DNA from: Bacilli bacterium
Lineage (GTDB): Bacteria > Bacillota > Bacilli > RF39 > UBA660
Length of the DNA: 64,000 bases
Reading direction: 5' to 3'
Assembly: GCA_017525855.1 (NCBI GenBank)
Contig: JAFXSE010000003.1
Coordinates: 129,486 to 193,485, forward strand
Below the pieces are notes generated by a model, which saw only the letters and a list, made by a program, of their open reading frames with translations, was not told the origin of the DNA and searched no databases. The position numbers and the translations under genes were made by a program. Each line of letters opens with the position of its first letter. The stretch's first letter is position 1. Shown in pieces: positions 37,628 to 45,567 of the stretch.

Positions 37628-40600
37628 ATGACTGAATCTGTAAAACAAGTATTATATCGTACAAATTCATTTTCTAATAATAAAAACATTACAAGTGTTA
37701 ATTTAAATAATGCAACTTTTGTTAATGGTAACATGTTTAATGTTTTTAGTAATTGTACAAATCTTACTTCTGTTTCGAATATAGGTAATAGTACAGTAGA
37801 TATGGCATATACTTTTGTAAATTGTAATAAATTAACAAGTGTAGGTCAATTGCCAAATAGTGTAGTAAATATGTATAATACTTTTTATAATTGTAGAGCT
37901 TTATCTACTACACCTGTATTACCTAATGCTGTAAAAGTTTTGACTAATACTTTTTACTATACAAATATAAATACTACACCAGATATTCCAAATTCTGTTA
38001 CTTCATTAGATAATACTTTTAGAGGTTGTTATAATTTAACAACTATTACTCCTCTTCCAGATACAATTCAATATATGTATGGTACTTTTGCATATTGTAA
38101 TAAATTAACTAGTATTCCAGCAATTCCACCCAAAGTTACTAATTTGGCTAGTACATTTGTTGGATGTAATGGATTTACTAATGTTACTGTTCCAAATACA
38201 ATATCTGAATTATCATATACTTTTCAATACTGTAATAAGTTAACAACAGTTACTATTCCTGATTCCGTAACTAGTATGTATGGAACTTTTAGTAGGTGTA
38301 AAAGTTTAGTAACTCCGCCGACTATTCCAAATTCTGTTACATCAATGGGAAGTACTTTTTCATATTGTACTGGTTTAAGTAGTTATCCTGTTTTTCCAGA
38401 GCATATTACAGGTTTTCAATATATGTTCCAAGGATGCACTCAATTTACAACATTTTATCAATTACCTGCTAACGCTACTTATATATATGGAATATTTAGT
38501 GGATGTAGTAATATGGCAGGTTCATATAATATTCCTTCTACCATTGAGCGTGAAATGGGATACGCTTTTAGTGGATGTAGTAAATTAACTGGATCAATAA
38601 CTGTTCCAGAAAAAGTTGTTGATTGTTATAGTAGTTTTCAATCTTGTACAAATTTAAGTGAGGTAATATTTAACTGTAATAATACTTGTTTAAATTACTG
38701 TTGTAATGGTTGTACAGGTTTAACTGATGTAACTTTTAATTGTAATCATATAAATAATACTTGGTATGCTTTTAGAAATTGTAATAATTTGCGTAATGTT
38801 TCTGGTTGCATAAATAGCGGTAATATTGGTTGGATATTTCAAAATTGTCAGAATTTAACTAATTGCAATTTAGTTTTAGGTGATATTCATAATGGATCTT
38901 TAGCTTTTTCTAGTTGTATTAATCTAGAAAATCTTAATATGACAATAAATTCAGTAAATAATGCTGCAAGCTTTTTTTCAGGTTGTTCAAAATTAACTTC
39001 ATTTATTGATATACCTGGTGCTGGAAATTTAGATAGTGCCTATGAATATGTATCTATACCGACAACACCTCCAAATATTGCAAATACTGTTAAAAATTTA
39101 TCTTTTACTTTTGGATCATGTACAAATTTAACAGATATGCCAAATTTAACAAATTGTACTAACTTAACTATTATGAGTTCAGCATTTTATAATTGTACAA
39201 ATCTTGTAAATATTACAACTATTCCAAATAGTGTTACTGATATGTATGGTACATTTGCTAATTGTATAAGTTTAACAAGTGTACCTGTTATACCAGAAAA
39301 TGTTGGTCGAATTGATGATTTATTTCGAAATTGTACAAGTTTAACTGGAAATATTTATATTAGATCAGATAAAGCAAATATGATGTATGATAGAGCTTTT
39401 ACAGGTACATCATTACAGAAGAATGTTTATATTCCATATACATATAACAATGGTGTTCATACAATTGTATATAATTCATTTATTAATTATTCCTATGATG
39501 AAAATGGTACAACAGATGGAGTATATTTAAAACCAGGGTTTATGTATCTTAATATGTCATTACCTACAAATAGTACATTATATATAAACGGTGAAGTTGT
39601 AACAAATGCTCAGCAATTAACACTTAAAGAAGATACAGATTATGTTTTAATAAAAGAAGGGTATGTACCATATACAAAACATATTATATATCAAGAAGGA
39701 ATAACTACAGATAGTATTGTAGATGCTGATTTATCTAATAATGGTGTAACTTTAACAATTAATCCAACACAAGCTGATGTAATTATTGAATTTACATATT
39801 TAGGCATGACTTCTGTTGCAAATAGCTGTATGGTTGCAAGTGGAACTCAAGTCACATATAAAGTTAAAAAATCAGGTTATAAAAAAGAAATTCAAACAGT
39901 TACAGTAACTGAAGATACTACAATAACTGTAACATTAGAAGAATCAGAAATTCCGACAACTCCTGGAAGTAGAATTGGTAATATAGCAACTGTTGTTGGT
40001 ACTTTTATAGATAATTCTGGTAAATCTTATGTTTATGCTGTATTAGATTCTATTTATCGTGATTTAAATGCTCCAGATTATTTACCTATGAAAGATTTTG
40101 ATCCAGAAGAATATCATGGAACACCTCCTAATTTACCTATGTATGGGGAATATACATATAATGCAACATATATGACAACAAACGGTAATATAGAATCAGC
40201 AACACATAATACTGATGTAATGATAGATTATTATAAAGATTATAATCCATATGATTCAGAATATTATAGATTAAATCCAGAGGAAATTCCTGATTTAGAT
40301 GAAAGTTATTACTATGAAACTATTTATCATATAGCAAGAAATGCTGCGGTAGTAACGTTAGATGGTGAACGATTTGAATCTCAATTACCAAATACATATG
40401 AATTAAATCAAATTTGGCAAAATAAAGCTGTCTTGGATGGATATGATCCAACATTATTAGAAGATTCTTCACAGTCTTTGACTAATGTATTTGATGAAAA
40501 TAGAGAAAATTTACGTGTTTGGTCATCTACATTAGGTGAAGCTTTCTATGAAATAAAGTTGTGGGGAGTTTGTAGACGTTGGGATGATCCAATAGAATTA

Positions 40601-40663
40601 ACAGTAAGCTGGGCCCAAGGTAATGGTAGAGTAGTTCCAATTTTTGAAATTCCTTTAGATTAA
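37628..40663 (+). CDS. Tail adhesin, terminal subunit: BspA-type LRR solenoid, two PEGA domains, Lcl/DUF1566-like tip
   Basis: 1011 residues. Residues 1-about 635 are a long BspA-like solenoid with some 20 repeats of the type TFxNCxxLTxxxxIPxSVT. Two intact PEGA domains follow (about 638-700 and 705-775); the second contains LGMTSVANS at the point where the split copies have their stop/start. The last about 230 residues resemble an Lcl/DUF1566-like C-type-lectin tip (YVYAVLDSIYRD, then LPNTYELNQIWQNKAVLDG, then WSSTLGEAFYEI). The first LRR cap is at the end of the preceding gene. Likely the host-contacting end of the fibre. Confidence 0.75.
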   Translation: MTESVKQVLYRTNSFSNNKNITSVNLNNATFVNGNMFNVFSNCTNLTSVSNIGNSTVDMAYTFVNCNKLTSVGQLPNSVVNMYNTFYNCRALSTTPVLPNAVKVLTNTFYYTNINTTPDIPNSVTSLDNTFRGCYNLTTITPLPDTIQYMYGTFAYCNKLTSIPAIPPKVTNLASTFVGCNGFTNVTVPNTISELSYTFQYCNKLTTVTIPDSVTSMYGTFSRCKSLVTPPTIPNSVTSMGSTFSYCTGLSSYPVFPEHITGFQYMFQGCTQFTTFYQLPANATYIYGIFSGCSNMAGSYNIPSTIEREMGYAFSGCSKLTGSITVPEKVVDCYSSFQSCTNLSEVIFNCNNTCLNYCCNGCTGLTDVTFNCNHINNTWYAFRNCNNLRNVSGCINSGNIGWIFQNCQNLTNCNLVLGDIHNGSLAFSSCINLENLNMTINSVNNAASFFSGCSKLTSFIDIPGAGNLDSAYEYVSIPTTPPNIANTVKNLSFTFGSCTNLTDMPNLTNCTNLTIMSSAFYNCTNLVNITTIPNSVTDMYGTFANCISLTSVPVIPENVGRIDDLFRNCTSLTGNIYIRSDKANMMYDRAFTGTSLQKNVYIPYTYNNGVHTIVYNSFINYSYDENGTTDGVYLKPGFMYLNMSLPTNSTLYINGEVVTNAQQLTLKEDTDYVLIKEGYVPYTKHIIYQEGITTDSIVDADLSNNGVTLTINPTQADVIIEFTYLGMTSVANSCMVASGTQVTYKVKKSGYKKEIQTVTVTEDTTITVTLEESEIPTTPGSRIGNIATVVGTFIDNSGKSYVYAVLDSIYRDLNAPDYLPMKDFDPEEYHGTPPNLPMYGEYTYNATYMTTNGNIESATHNTDVMIDYYKDYNPYDSEYYRLNPEEIPDLDESYYYETIYHIARNAAVVTLDGERFESQLPNTYELNQIWQNKAVLDGYDPTLLEDSSQSLTNVFDENRENLRVWSSTLGEAFYEIKLWGVCRRWDDPIELTVSWAQGNGRVVPIFEIPLD

Positions 40664-40699
40664 AACTTATAAATGAAGGGTTTTATAGTAAAAAATTAA

Positions 40700-40714
40700 G
40701 TTCAAATACATATG
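40700..40714 (+). promoter_or_regulatory. Phage-type promoter motif GTTCAAATACATATG
   Basis: GTTCAAATACATATG, starting 48 bases before the ATG of the beta-helix gene at 40748. It resembles the 26392 copy in having GTTCAA. Confidence 0.45.
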
Positions 40715-40747
40715 TTAAAAATATTTATACAATTGGAGAATTTTTAA

Positions 40748-43105
40748 ATGTCAGTTTTACAATTTAATGGGAATGAATATAATATTTTATATATTGATGC
40801 TAATATAGGTGCAAATGTGGGTGATGGATCTACTCCTGCTACTGCTTTAGCAAATATTCCAGCTACTCTTACAGATAAAACTTGTTATATTGTAAGAAGA
40901 CAAGAAGATAATGAGGTTACATATGTAGATTTACCACAATCTTGGTATGATTCATTATATTATATTATGTTTTTAGGTATGCCTAAAGCTGATGACCCAT
41001 TGTATAATTTTATGGAAGCTGATGCCAAAACTCTTTGGGGTAATGATACAGGTAAATATGCACGTATTAGATGTAATATGAGTTCATATACCAATGTAGA
41101 TAACTGGAGTGGTGATAATTTTAATGATACAAATAATAAAACATTATTAAAAACTAATAGTATTAGAAATTTTTATGCAGCAAATTGCTATTTTTATAGA
41201 GATGGTAATGGGGGTGCTCAAAGTTCTAATGCTAACCAATTTGGTTATATGTTTGCTTTTGATTATGGTTCAAGATTTGCAGATGTAACTTTTAATAATT
41301 GTAAATTTGGTTATACACAATATAATTTTGAAAATGATGATTATATTGCAAATAATACTGATATTTCTACAGATACTAGTAAATATCCTCAATATAAATG
41401 TCAAAGTTATATAGGTATTCAAAATTGTAATACATTTACTATGAATGGCTGTATAATTAATCATGTTTGGACAGCAGCTTATGGTACTAGTTATGCATAT
41501 TATTTTACGCGTGGAACAGCTAAATGTATAAGAATGCGTAATTTAAATAAATTTATATTTACAAATAATCAATATAATGTTTTATATAGAAACGGCTATA
41601 ATAATACAGATGCTGTTTATGAAAATACAAATAATATTGTATTAAACGATGGCAATACTGGGCAAGAGTCGTATAATAATGGTTCTCAAAGAACAAAAGC
41701 AATAGTAAAAAATATTGAAATAAATAGAATTTATACAGCAACCGGTGCTAGAATAGATGCTCAAAATTTACGTGTAGATGTAGCAGATTTATTAGTAAAT
41801 AACGTACACATTAATCATAAGGTTATGCATAACGGTAGGCTTACTAGTTGGAATTTTAATGAAGCTAATGGGTCTTTTTTAGAATTTGAAGGATATAATA
41901 GTTTAAATGTTTCTGAAATTTATGCAGATTTTACAGGATCAAATATTAATAGTGCTCGTGTTTTAAAATTATATTCTGATAACAATACGGTTGGTAATCC
42001 TAAAGATTTTTGTAGAGATATATATATTAAAATGGATCCAGTTGGAACATTAAATATGGGTGGTTCAATTGTTGATTTAATAAGATCATATTATATGCTT
42101 AATAATACTACTAGTATTGAAAATGTTGATAGAAATAATGATTGGGATATCTATGGCTATCATGCAAATATGACAGAAAGTTCAATAGTTAATAATATTG
42201 TTGTTGAAGCTGAAAATACAACAAATTATGCTATTTATTGTGAAAGATTTGGTTTTAAATCACCTTTTGTAAAAGGTAGGGTATATTTAGGTAATTCAAC
42301 AGCAGATATTAAAAAACATTATAATAAAATATCTACAAGTACTGGGGCTCTTGTTTATGGTAGTAGCTATTATAAATGTGATGATTATGAGGCTAATTTA
42401 GAATATCCAAATTATAACGGTACTACACAAATTGCATGGCAACCTAATGGAAGATCATCTGTATATATTAACAAATCAAATTGTATTTTATATAATGAAA
42501 TGCCAACTACAAGTATTTATTTAGCTAGTTCAAATAATTCGTTTGTTTGTCCAAACTATATAAAAACTGGTCAATTTTTCCAAAGAAATGAAGTATGTTT
42601 TTGTAAATCTTGGAATACTGTAAGAACAGGATCTAATTCACAAGGTTCACTTAGATTTAATAATAATTATGCTGGGATTAATAATAACTCTTATCCATTA
42701 ATTGTTGGTCATGAACCTTATTCTGGTATTCAAATTGTACCAAATTCTATAGGTAAAAAGATTTTAACGGCTTATATGGCGCATAAAAATATGGATGCTT
42801 CTGAATTAGGCTATATCAATCGTATTGGTATTCATGTTATTTGTCCAGAAAAATATACAGATTATTTTGATAATGAAAAAATAAATACAAGACATCATGA
42901 GTTTGTTTCTGAAGCAGTTGGTTGGGAACCTGATACATCTACATGGTCTGGCGATACTAACTTACGTACTTATAAATGTGAAATACCAATTGAAGTATAT
43001 ACTTTAGAAGATCCTATTGATGTTAAAATTTGGTTTAACTGGTATTCTGTAAATGGATATGTATATGTTGATCCAGACTTTAAATTAAGAGATGTTGTTG
43101 AATAA
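40748..43105 (+). CDS. Right-handed beta-helix tailspike-like protein
   Basis: 785 residues. The N-terminus has YIDANIGANVGDGSTPATAL, the GDGSxPATAL entry strand common to pectate-lyase-fold tailspikes, then repeated short strands rich in Asn/Tyr with FNNC and MNGC turns (residues 150-650), as in parallel beta-helices. The C-terminus forms a beta domain with YKCEIPIEVYTL near the end. A clear catalytic triad cannot be picked by eye; such proteins may be depolymerases or binders. It has its own promoter and terminator, so it is a single-gene unit after the split-domain chain. Confidence 0.7.
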   Translation: MSVLQFNGNEYNILYIDANIGANVGDGSTPATALANIPATLTDKTCYIVRRQEDNEVTYVDLPQSWYDSLYYIMFLGMPKADDPLYNFMEADAKTLWGNDTGKYARIRCNMSSYTNVDNWSGDNFNDTNNKTLLKTNSIRNFYAANCYFYRDGNGGAQSSNANQFGYMFAFDYGSRFADVTFNNCKFGYTQYNFENDDYIANNTDISTDTSKYPQYKCQSYIGIQNCNTFTMNGCIINHVWTAAYGTSYAYYFTRGTAKCIRMRNLNKFIFTNNQYNVLYRNGYNNTDAVYENTNNIVLNDGNTGQESYNNGSQRTKAIVKNIEINRIYTATGARIDAQNLRVDVADLLVNNVHINHKVMHNGRLTSWNFNEANGSFLEFEGYNSLNVSEIYADFTGSNINSARVLKLYSDNNTVGNPKDFCRDIYIKMDPVGTLNMGGSIVDLIRSYYMLNNTTSIENVDRNNDWDIYGYHANMTESSIVNNIVVEAENTTNYAIYCERFGFKSPFVKGRVYLGNSTADIKKHYNKISTSTGALVYGSSYYKCDDYEANLEYPNYNGTTQIAWQPNGRSSVYINKSNCILYNEMPTTSIYLASSNNSFVCPNYIKTGQFFQRNEVCFCKSWNTVRTGSNSQGSLRFNNNYAGINNNSYPLIVGHEPYSGIQIVPNSIGKKILTAYMAHKNMDASELGYINRIGIHVICPEKYTDYFDNEKINTRHHEFVSEAVGWEPDTSTWSGDTNLRTYKCEIPIEVYTLEDPIDVKIWFNWYSVNGYVYVDPDFKLRDVVE

Positions 43106-43114
43106 TAAAAAATT

Positions 43115-43145
43115 AAAAGGGAGTTATAAAGACTCCCTTTTAATT
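43115..43145 (+). terminator. Intrinsic terminator after the tailspike gene
   Basis: AAAAGGGAGT (43115-43124) pairs perfectly with ACTCCCTTTT (43132-43141), loop of 7. Confidence 0.85.
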
Positions 43146-43176
43146 TACTTCTTTTATTTACTATATCTTATGTAAA

Positions 43177-43194
43177 GTTCTATTAAATATAAAC
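43177..43194 (+). promoter_or_regulatory. Phage-type promoter motif GTTCTATTAAATATAAAC
   Basis: GTTCTATTAAATATAAAC, starting 36 bases before the preferred ATG at 43213. It would drive the lysis cassette as a separate unit. Confidence 0.5.
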
Positions 43195-43212
43195 TTTATG
43201 GAGCATTTAAAC

Positions 43213-43833
43213 ATGTCAAATATATGGTGTTTTCTTAAAAAATATGTCTGGTGTTTTCCAGCATTGATTATGTTTATAGGTATACTTTATTATATTAATT
43301 TATTTGAGCGCATGTATGCTCGTGATTTAGAACGACAAATGAATGAAAAATTTCAAATTGTTAATGTATTAGAAGCTTTACATACATATGATGGTTTACA
43401 TATAGCAGTAAATGCATTTGATAATTTTGATGATACAAATATATACATTTTAAGAAAAAATTTAGAAACAGGTCAGTTAGAAGAACGTTATCATAGTAAT
43501 AATTGTAAATTTAAGTTACAACAACATCCTTTTGAAAATGAGGAAATAAGACATCAATTAATATCACATGAAAAAGGTTCTTTTGCTTTCGGTGAAGATC
43601 GTAATCATAAAATTTTATGGGATTATAGGTGGGTAAACGTAGATAATAAAAATTATTTAATTATAATGAGTATAACAAATTATCCATTAGATGCGATAGA
43701 TAGAGAATTTCAAATTTCGATTGGATTGCTACTTTTAGTTACAGCTTTATTAAATTGGTCATTGGTAGGATATGGAAAATACTTAAGATCTGGATATTGT
43801 AAGATTAAGTCTAAGAAAAATAAAAGTAAATAA
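43213..43833 (+). CDS. Two-transmembrane protein with a periplasmic sensor-like domain, lysis cassette
   Basis: 206 residues. I prefer the ATG at 43213 because GGAG lies 9 bases before it; an in-frame ATG at 43198 overlaps that site. One membrane segment lies near the N-terminus (FPALIMFIGILYYINLF) and another near the C-terminus (ISIGLLLLVTALLNWSLVGY), with about 130 residues between them that contain a beta-rich stretch (IYILRKNLETGQLEE, DYRWVNVDNKNYLIIMS) resembling a Cache/PAS-type extracytoplasmic domain. First gene of the cassette, followed by holin and spanin genes. It could be a lysis regulator or a superinfection sensor; unproven. Confidence 0.55.
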   Translation: MSNIWCFLKKYVWCFPALIMFIGILYYINLFERMYARDLERQMNEKFQIVNVLEALHTYDGLHIAVNAFDNFDDTNIYILRKNLETGQLEERYHSNNCKFKLQQHPFENEEIRHQLISHEKGSFAFGEDRNHKILWDYRWVNVDNKNYLIIMSITNYPLDAIDREFQISIGLLLLVTALLNWSLVGYGKYLRSGYCKIKSKKNKSK

Positions 43834-43866
43834 CTATTAGGTTGATAGAGAAGAAGGTTTTAAAAG

Positions 43867-44208
43867 ATGATAGAAAACGGTGATAGAAATCCAGAATACC
43901 TGACGTTATTTCTTTGTTTTATCTTAGCTATATTAGGTGGAACAGCGAAAGAATTGTCAAAAATAGATGAATGCTTCACTTGGAAAAAATTTGGAGCTAA
44001 TGTATTTATTGCAGGATTTTGTGGATTAATGATTGGATTATTTGCACCAGATTTTGAACATAAAAATTGGATTATGTGTGCTGCCGGTATTTCTGGAGTA
44101 ATGGGAATAGCTTTTCTTAATTTTTGTGAAGAATTACTTAAAGAAGTTATAAGTAATATTGCTCATAATCATATTGATAAAGGAAAGGTAAAACGTCATG
44201 ATAAATAA
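43867..44208 (+). CDS. LydA-type holin
   Basis: 113 residues with three hydrophobic segments (LTLFLCFILAILGGTAKEL, VFIAGFCGLMIGLFA, MCAAGISGVMGIAFLNF) and a charged C-terminus. The ILGGxAxxL start and the GISGxMG motif in the third segment match the LydA family of phage holins (phage P1 LydA). Expected to form inner-membrane lesions that time lysis. Its end overlaps the next gene (Rz-like) by 11 bases, the classic holin-spanin order. Confidence 0.75.
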   Translation: MIENGDRNPEYLTLFLCFILAILGGTAKELSKIDECFTWKKFGANVFIAGFCGLMIGLFAPDFEHKNWIMCAAGISGVMGIAFLNFCEELLKEVISNIAHNHIDKGKVKRHDK

Positions 44209-44506
44209 AGTACTAACAATAATTTCTTTAGTGTTATTTGTAGGATTACTTATATTTGCATTTTTATGGCGTTTAGATCATAACAAATATAACCATGCCT
44301 GTGAAATGTTGACAGACGCTGAAAGTAAAATAAATATATTAGAGCAAGAAAATAAAAATTTATTAGAATATAATTTAAAAAGAGAGGAAAAGTTAAAACA
44401 AATTGAAGCAGAATATAAAGAAAGATTAGATAATATTCCAGCTGATACTTGTGGAGATACTAAACCATCAAAAGAACTATTAACTTATTTGCGTAAAAGA
44501 AAATGA
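44198..44506 (+). CDS. Rz-like i-spanin
   Basis: 102 residues: one N-terminal transmembrane segment (IISLVLFVGLLIFAFLW), then a coiled coil (ESKINILEQENKNLLEYNLK, then EEKLKQIEAEYKERL) and a C-terminus with a single cysteine. This is the topology of inner-membrane spanins. It overlaps the holin gene upstream and shares an ATGA overlap with the gene downstream. It would pair with the small lipoprotein at 44848 to fuse inner and outer membranes, which implies a Gram-negative host. Confidence 0.7.
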   Translation: MINKVLTIISLVLFVGLLIFAFLWRLDHNKYNHACEMLTDAESKINILEQENKNLLEYNLKREEKLKQIEAEYKERLDNIPADTCGDTKPSKELLTYLRKRK

Positions 44507-44832
44507 TATCAGTAAAAGTAAAATTTATACCATATTATCTTAAAGATGATAAAGCATATAAGATAGGTGAAGTCAGATATGTTAATAGTAAAGATATTAT
44601 TAAAGCAAGAGAAACAGGATATAAAACAGCTGAGCAAAATTTAAGCACATGGGAAGTTACAATTACCGATGGAAATATACTTGTAGATGAAAAAAATTTT
44701 TTCAGTGATATTGTATATTATACTTTTTATAAAGCTTTGTATGAGCTTTGTTATGATTCAGATACTAAAGATTTTGTAGAGGGACCTTATGATACACTAT
44801 ATCACTTATTAAAATATGGTAATTTTTATTAA
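44503..44832 (+). CDS. Hypothetical protein inside the lysis cassette
   Basis: 109 residues, soluble, beta-rich start (MISVKVKFIPYYL) and a Tyr-rich helical end (YYTFYKALYELCYDS). The start codon overlaps the spanin stop as ATGA. No membrane segment and no hydrolase motif are visible, so it does not look like the missing endolysin. Function unknown. Confidence 0.45.
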   Translation: MISVKVKFIPYYLKDDKAYKIGEVRYVNSKDIIKARETGYKTAEQNLSTWEVTITDGNILVDEKNFFSDIVYYTFYKALYELCYDSDTKDFVEGPYDTLYHLLKYGNFY

Positions 44833-44847
44833 AAAGGATGTATAGCA

Positions 44848-45114
44848 ATGAAATACTTTTTTAGAGTTATCTTTTTATATACAGTATTTCTTTTTGAGAT
44901 AATGATTTTAATGAGCTGTACACATACAGAAGTAAGACCAATTTATATAAATAAATATGTTCAAAAAGATTATGATTATAATTGCTTAGATGGTACAAAA
45001 ACATTTACACAAATTATAGTTTGTTATCAGGCTCAGGATAATGCGGAAAAAGCACAAAATAAAATAACTAATGATTTAATATTACAAGATCAGAAAGATG
45101 ACAGTAGCAAGTGA
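44848..45114 (+). CDS. Small lipoprotein, candidate o-spanin (Rz1-like)
   Basis: 88 residues. The signal peptide of 23 residues (basic MKYFFR, hydrophobic FLYTVFLFEIMI) ends in the lipobox LMSC, with the lipidated cysteine at position 24. The mature part is short and hydrophilic. Together with the Rz-like gene 340 bases upstream it fits a separated i-spanin/o-spanin pair. The last 17 bases overlap the next gene. It lacks the proline richness of lambda Rz1, so another outer-membrane lipoprotein role, such as superinfection exclusion, is possible. Confidence 0.6.
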   Translation: MKYFFRVIFLYTVFLFEIMILMSCTHTEVRPIYINKYVQKDYDYNCLDGTKTFTQIIVCYQAQDNAEKAQNKITNDLILQDQKDDSSK

Positions 45115-45514
45115 AATAAATCGTATTAAAACTAATATTGAAAATGCTTATAATGCTCTTAGTAATAAAGGTGCTATTATTCCTTCAACTCGTAATAGTA
45201 CTAATTTAGCTACGGCAATTAATACAATTGATGTTAATGATAGCGCAAATATTATTAATGCTACCAATTATACGGGGCATGCATTACTAAAAGGAGAAAA
45301 AGTTTTTATAACAACTATAAATCCAAACACTTCTTCTGAAGATGGTGGATATTATATTATTAATTTTACAAGTATTCAAGATGAACGTATCTATACAGGT
45401 GTAACAGCCGATGGATGTAGTGCATTAGCAAAAGTTGATGTATTTACTGTATTAGAATCTACAATTATGACTAATGCAGAAAACGATTCATTTATATACG
45501 ATGTAATAATTTAA
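45098..45514 (+). CDS. Fibre-associated protein with ASEIxRxK module
   Basis: 138 residues. The first 50 residues (ASEINRIKTNIENAYNAL, GAIIPSTRN, NLATAINTI) repeat the module that makes up most of the 26079-26288 protein. The remainder is a beta domain with HALLKGEKVFITTINPN. The start lies inside the end of the lipoprotein gene. It is a tail-fibre accessory protein that marks the return from lysis genes to fibre genes. Confidence 0.55.
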   Translation: MTVASEINRIKTNIENAYNALSNKGAIIPSTRNSTNLATAINTIDVNDSANIINATNYTGHALLKGEKVFITTINPNTSSEDGGYYIINFTSIQDERIYTGVTADGCSALAKVDVFTVLESTIMTNAENDSFIYDVII

Positions 45515-45567
45515 TAGATTACTAATTTTTAAATTTAAGCTTAAATTTTAATAATAGGTGAAATAAA

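Noticed and set aside
31200..37640. Stop-codon readthrough, frameshifting or sequencing error as the cause of the split adhesin domains
   Set aside because: The gaps between the four gene pairs are 14, 18, 11 and 16 bases, so the frames differ and no single recoding event joins them. Each downstream gene has its own Shine-Dalgarno and ATG, and the one in-frame junction has two stop codons.
39970..40663. Diversity-generating retroelement acting on the DUF1566-like tip
   Set aside because: No reverse transcriptase, no template repeat and no adenine-biased near-copy of the tip is visible in the window. It remains possible elsewhere in the genome.
44503..44832. Endolysin
   Set aside because: The size and position would fit a small lysozyme or peptidase, but no catalytic motif (such as ExxDxxT, HxxxD or Cys/His) or signal-anchor is visible.
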